A stretch of DNA of 8,405 bases. It comes from Alphaproteobacteria bacterium (GTDB lineage Bacteria > Pseudomonadota > Alphaproteobacteria > Micavibrionales > Micavibrionaceae). A program made the position numbers and the translations under genes. Positions 5,834 to 8,405 of the stretch are shown here, piece by piece. Position 1 is the first letter of the stretch. The number at the start of each line of letters is the position of its first letter. Location: NCBI GenBank assembly GCA_023140905.1, contig JAGLKS010000190.1:1-8405 (forward strand), given 5' to 3'. The notes under the pieces were generated by a model. It had not been told where the DNA came from, ran no database searches, and saw only the letters and a program-made list of their open reading frames with translations.

Positions 5834-7030
5834 ATGAAACAGCCCTCATATAATTACTGCGCTTTGCCATTAGCTTCTTATGCATCGAAGCCTGAAGAAA
5901 CGCTGGGGCGTGTGCATAAAGAGCCTGAAAGCTCTCATCGTATGGCTTTTCAGCGGGATCATGATCGGATTATTCATTCCAGTGCTTTTCGGCGGCTGAA
6001 ATATAAAACACAGGTTTTTGTGTATCATGAAGGGGATCATTACCGGACTCGCTTAACACATACGCTTGAGGTTGCACAGATCACACGTACACTAGCCCGA
6101 TCTCTGATGGTGAATGAAGATTTGGCCGAGGCTGTGGCTTTGGCGCATGATATGGGACATACACCTTTTGCGCATATGGGGGAGGTATGCTTGCGTGAGA
6201 TGATGGAACCTTATGGCGGCTTTGAGCATAACGATCAATCTTTACGTGTGTTAACAACGTTAGAGCGTAAATATCCAGAATGGAATGGTTTGAATCTTAC
6301 ATGGGAAACGCTGGAAGGCGTGATTAAGCATAATGGGCCGGTCGAGGGGGAGCCGCAAATTGCTGTGCGTGAGTTACAAGCTCAAGTGGATATGCGCCTT
6401 TCAACTTATGCTTCTCTGGAGGCTCAAGTTGCTGCGTTGTCTGATGATATTGCCTATAATAACCATGATTTTGAGGATGGAATACGGGCCGGATTGTTTT
6501 CTATATCCGATCTTGAAGATGTACCTATGTTGAAGCGGGTTATGGATATGGTGCGTGAACATTATCCGGAAATTGAAGACCGCTATCTGATTCAGGAAAC
6601 TAAACGTGAAATGATTGGGCTGATGGTAGAAGATGTTTTAGAACAGACCAAAGCTAATCTGGAGATCATAAACCCCGAATCACCTGAAGATGTTCGTATG
6701 TGCGGGCAGCAGATTGTTACTTTCTCTTCTGAGATGTTCGAAGACGTGCAGAAAATAAGGGATTTCCTGTTTAAGCGCATGTATCGTCACTATTCGATTA
6801 ACCGTATCGGGTTGAAGGTCGAGCGCATCATTGGAGACTTATTCAAAGCTTTCCACAAGAATTATCAGTTATTGCCTGATAACTGGCAAAGACGTGTGGA
6901 AGAGGGCGGTGGCCTAGGCAATGAGCAGATAAAAGCGCGTATCGTTACGGATTATATTGCCGGAATGACTGATCGATATGCTATCCGTGAGCATGAAAGG
7001 CTCTTTGACCTTTATTGGGATTTGCGCTAA
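5834..7030 (+). CDS. dgt: dGTPase-like HD-domain triphosphohydrolase
   Basis: A 398-residue protein, the normal length for the shorter (type 2) dGTPase-like subfamily. These enzymes hydrolyse a dNTP to the deoxynucleoside and triphosphate and so limit dNTP pools. The HD metal site is intact: RTRLTHTLEV (71-80, His76), AHDMGHTPFAH (104-114, His105 and Asp106), and the downstream acidic ligand in SDDIAYNNHDFEDG (203-216). Other conserved blocks are SSAFRRLKYKTQV (49-61) and FEHNDQSLRVL (130-140). Sequence alone does not prove that dGTP is the preferred substrate. The ATG at 5834 gives the expected N terminus, though the ribosome site (AAGAG, about 15 nt upstream) is weak. The SPOR gene follows after 117 nt. 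From memory, argS usually sits between these two genes in many alphaproteobacteria, and it is absent here. Confidence 0.93.
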   Translation: MKQPSYNYCALPLASYASKPEETLGRVHKEPESSHRMAFQRDHDRIIHSSAFRRLKYKTQVFVYHEGDHYRTRLTHTLEVAQITRTLARSLMVNEDLAEAVALAHDMGHTPFAHMGEVCLREMMEPYGGFEHNDQSLRVLTTLERKYPEWNGLNLTWETLEGVIKHNGPVEGEPQIAVRELQAQVDMRLSTYASLEAQVAALSDDIAYNNHDFEDGIRAGLFSISDLEDVPMLKRVMDMVREHYPEIEDRYLIQETKREMIGLMVEDVLEQTKANLEIINPESPEDVRMCGQQIVTFSSEMFEDVQKIRDFLFKRMYRHYSINRIGLKVERIIGDLFKAFHKNYQLLPDNWQRRVEEGGGLGNEQIKARIVTDYIAGMTDRYAIREHERLFDLYWDLR

Positions 7031-7130
7031 CCCTTTACCTAAAGCTTTTTTAAATACAATCTGAGTGTATGACGGCTCTATTAGGAAATATAGGCAATGT
7101 GTGCCTGATATGTGAATGATTTTTTGCGTA

Positions 7131-7139
7131 AGAGGGGAA
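7131..7139 (+). promoter_or_regulatory. Ribosome binding site of the SPOR gene
   Basis: AGAGGGGAA is a strong purine-rich Shine-Dalgarno-like site ending 8 nt before the ATG at 7148, and it supports that start. The 117-nt gap before the gene has only a poor candidate promoter (TTTACC at 7034-7039, TACAAT at 7055-7060, 15-nt spacer), so the gene may be co-transcribed with dgt. Confidence 0.55.
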
Positions 7140-7147
7140 GATATACA

Positions 7148-8405
7148 ATGAGCCAAGGTGACCAATTTCATCAATACGGCTATGACCATTATTTAAAGGC
7201 ACCCAAAAAACAAGGTGGGCATCGTCGTGATTCCTACTCTCATAATGGAGGTAACATAATTTCATCATTATTGCGTTCTTTTGGAGCATCATCGATATTT
7301 CATAAATTGCAAAATCCGATAGTAGTTGGAGGCGTTCTAGGTTGTGCTATTTTATTGTTTATAGGCGTTATTACAGTCACCTGTTTCTCTGACGATGGTG
7401 TGGATAAGGCTATTCCAATAGTGAAAGCGGATCTGGGGAATATCAAACAAACACCGAATAATCCCGGTGGTATGGATATTCCTTATCGTCAAAGCACGAT
7501 TTTAGCGCGCAGCGATCAGCCTACGTTTGAAGTTGAAGCCAAAACTGTAGAAAATCTATTAGCCAATCAGGAATATGAGGATCTGGTTAGCAAGGAAGAG
7601 GCTATTAATCGTGCTATGCAAAGTCCCGTGATGGGCGGCACCGGTTATTCTTTTGCGGATTCTGCTGAAGCACAGGATGACTTAACCGCTTTGCAAGAAA
7701 CTAATCCGCAGGGAACTGATTCACAAGTACAGGCGAATGGCGTTGTTGATATACTTTCTCAGCAGAGCATTAGTGTTGAAGCAAAAGAAACGGTTGTTTC
7801 CGGGGAAGCCAATGAAGCGCTTTCTGCTGATAAAGCTGAGGAGGTAGAAATAAAACCTGCGTTTGATCTGGAAAAACCTGATACGAATGATATTTTGCAG
7901 AAAATAGGCTCATCTAAAGGCAGTAATTCTGATGGAGAGATTTCCGCACATTTCTCTGATGATTTTATCAATATGGCAGCAAAATCCGCATTGGTCACAA
8001 AGCCTGCTATTTCGAAGAAAATTGCTGCTGCTTTGGCTGGAAACGCTATTGCTTCAGAAGTTAAATCTTATCCAGCGAACTTGCATAATGCAGGTCAGTC
8101 ACCAGAGACTCTTGAATATGTTCGTAGTGTGCTCAATTCTGATCTTAATAGTAGCAATGTGAATACTCAATCAGGAGCGTATGTTCAAAGTATTGAACCG
8201 GCTCTTGGGGCTTCGTCTGATATTGAGGTTGGAGCTGGAGTTTATTTTGTGCAGTTGGCAAGTATTACGGACGCAAAACGTGCTGTGAGTGAATGGACGA
8301 AAATGCAAAGAAAATATCCCGTTTTGGTGTCTTCCAAATTCAGGGTTCAGGAAGCCAGTCTTCCCGGAGGCACTTTTTATCGTATTCAGGCCGGACCGAT
8401 GAGCA
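7148..8405 (+). CDS. SPOR-domain membrane protein, incomplete at window edge
   Basis: An open frame of 419 codons with no stop before the right edge, so the 3' end is missing. Residues 1-55 are a basic cytoplasmic segment. About 57-79 is a single transmembrane helix (VVGGVLGCAILLFIGVITV), giving type II topology with the rest in the periplasm. Residues 89-112 contain IPIVKAD and PNNPGGMDIP, a block I associate with alphaproteobacterial SPOR proteins. Residues 120-360 are a long Ala/Ser/Glu-rich, low-complexity linker. From 364 the chain reads GVYFVQLASITDAKRAV and later FYRIQAGPMS at the edge, typical SPOR strands. SPOR domains bind peptidoglycan stripped of peptide stems at the septum, so a cell wall or division role is likely. 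A good ribosome site precedes the ATG. Confidence 0.88.
   Translation, partial: MSQGDQFHQYGYDHYLKAPKKQGGHRRDSYSHNGGNIISSLLRSFGASSIFHKLQNPIVVGGVLGCAILLFIGVITVTCFSDDGVDKAIPIVKADLGNIKQTPNNPGGMDIPYRQSTILARSDQPTFEVEAKTVENLLANQEYEDLVSKEEAINRAMQSPVMGGTGYSFADSAEAQDDLTALQETNPQGTDSQVQANGVVDILSQQSISVEAKETVVSGEANEALSADKAEEVEIKPAFDLEKPDTNDILQKIGSSKGSNSDGEISAHFSDDFINMAAKSALVTKPAISKKIAAALAGNAIASEVKSYPANLHNAGQSPETLEYVRSVLNSDLNSSNVNTQSGAYVQSIEPALGASSDIEVGAGVYFVQLASITDAKRAVSEWTKMQRKYPVLVSSKFRVQEASLPGGTFYRIQAGPMS

Noticed and set aside
7092..7106. Small hairpin AGGCA/TGCCT upstream of the SPOR gene
   Set aside because: Five base pairs without a T-run. Too weak to call a terminator or operator.
7050..7292. Minus-strand open frames around the dgt-SPOR junction
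   Set aside because: They lie antisense to the end of dgt and the clearly coding start of the SPOR gene, with no recognisable family.

Overview
The window reads as a bacterial chromosome of low to moderate GC (about 40-45% by eye), most likely from an alphaproteobacterium. The best taxonomic clue is the truncated envelope gene at the right edge. It has an N-terminal membrane anchor, then a segment (IPIVKAD near residue 89 and NNPGGMDIP near 104) typical of alphaproteobacterial SPOR proteins, then a SPOR domain. It follows a dGTPase-like gene, and an exonuclease III gene lies nearby, which is also familiar in that class. Genus and family cannot be read from the sequence.

Layout. At 9-944 (minus) is an exported protein ending in ankyrin repeats. 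From 945 to about 1664 there is no intact gene. This stretch holds what looks like a decayed minus-strand gene split over two frames at a run of nine A, a REP-like GC-rich palindrome inside it, and a nested set of inverted repeats at its 5' side. At 1665-2447 (plus) is an exported DUF4197-family protein, convergent with an alpha/beta-hydrolase lipoprotein at 2469-3455 (minus). Exonuclease III (3596-4396, minus) ends in a hairpin terminator that includes its own stop codon. It is divergent from a PfkB/ribokinase-fold kinase (4543-5721, plus), which has the best promoter in the window. A dGTPase-like HD phosphohydrolase (5834-7030, plus) and the SPOR protein (7148 to the right edge, plus, incomplete) follow.

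How the genes may relate. Xth (base-excision repair) and Dgt (dNTP pool control) are nucleic-acid housekeeping enzymes. The SPOR protein belongs to the cell wall and division machinery. The kinase's substrate is unknown. Four products (ankyrin protein, DUF4197 protein, hydrolase, SPOR protein) are exported or membrane-anchored. No phage, CRISPR, toxin-antitoxin or defence locus is visible, and I found no convincing new system. The points most worth a second look are the broken gene with its palindrome at 1174-1545, the nested inverted repeats at 1510-1583, motifs shared upstream of two minus-strand genes for exported proteins, and the unusual kinase between xth and dgt.
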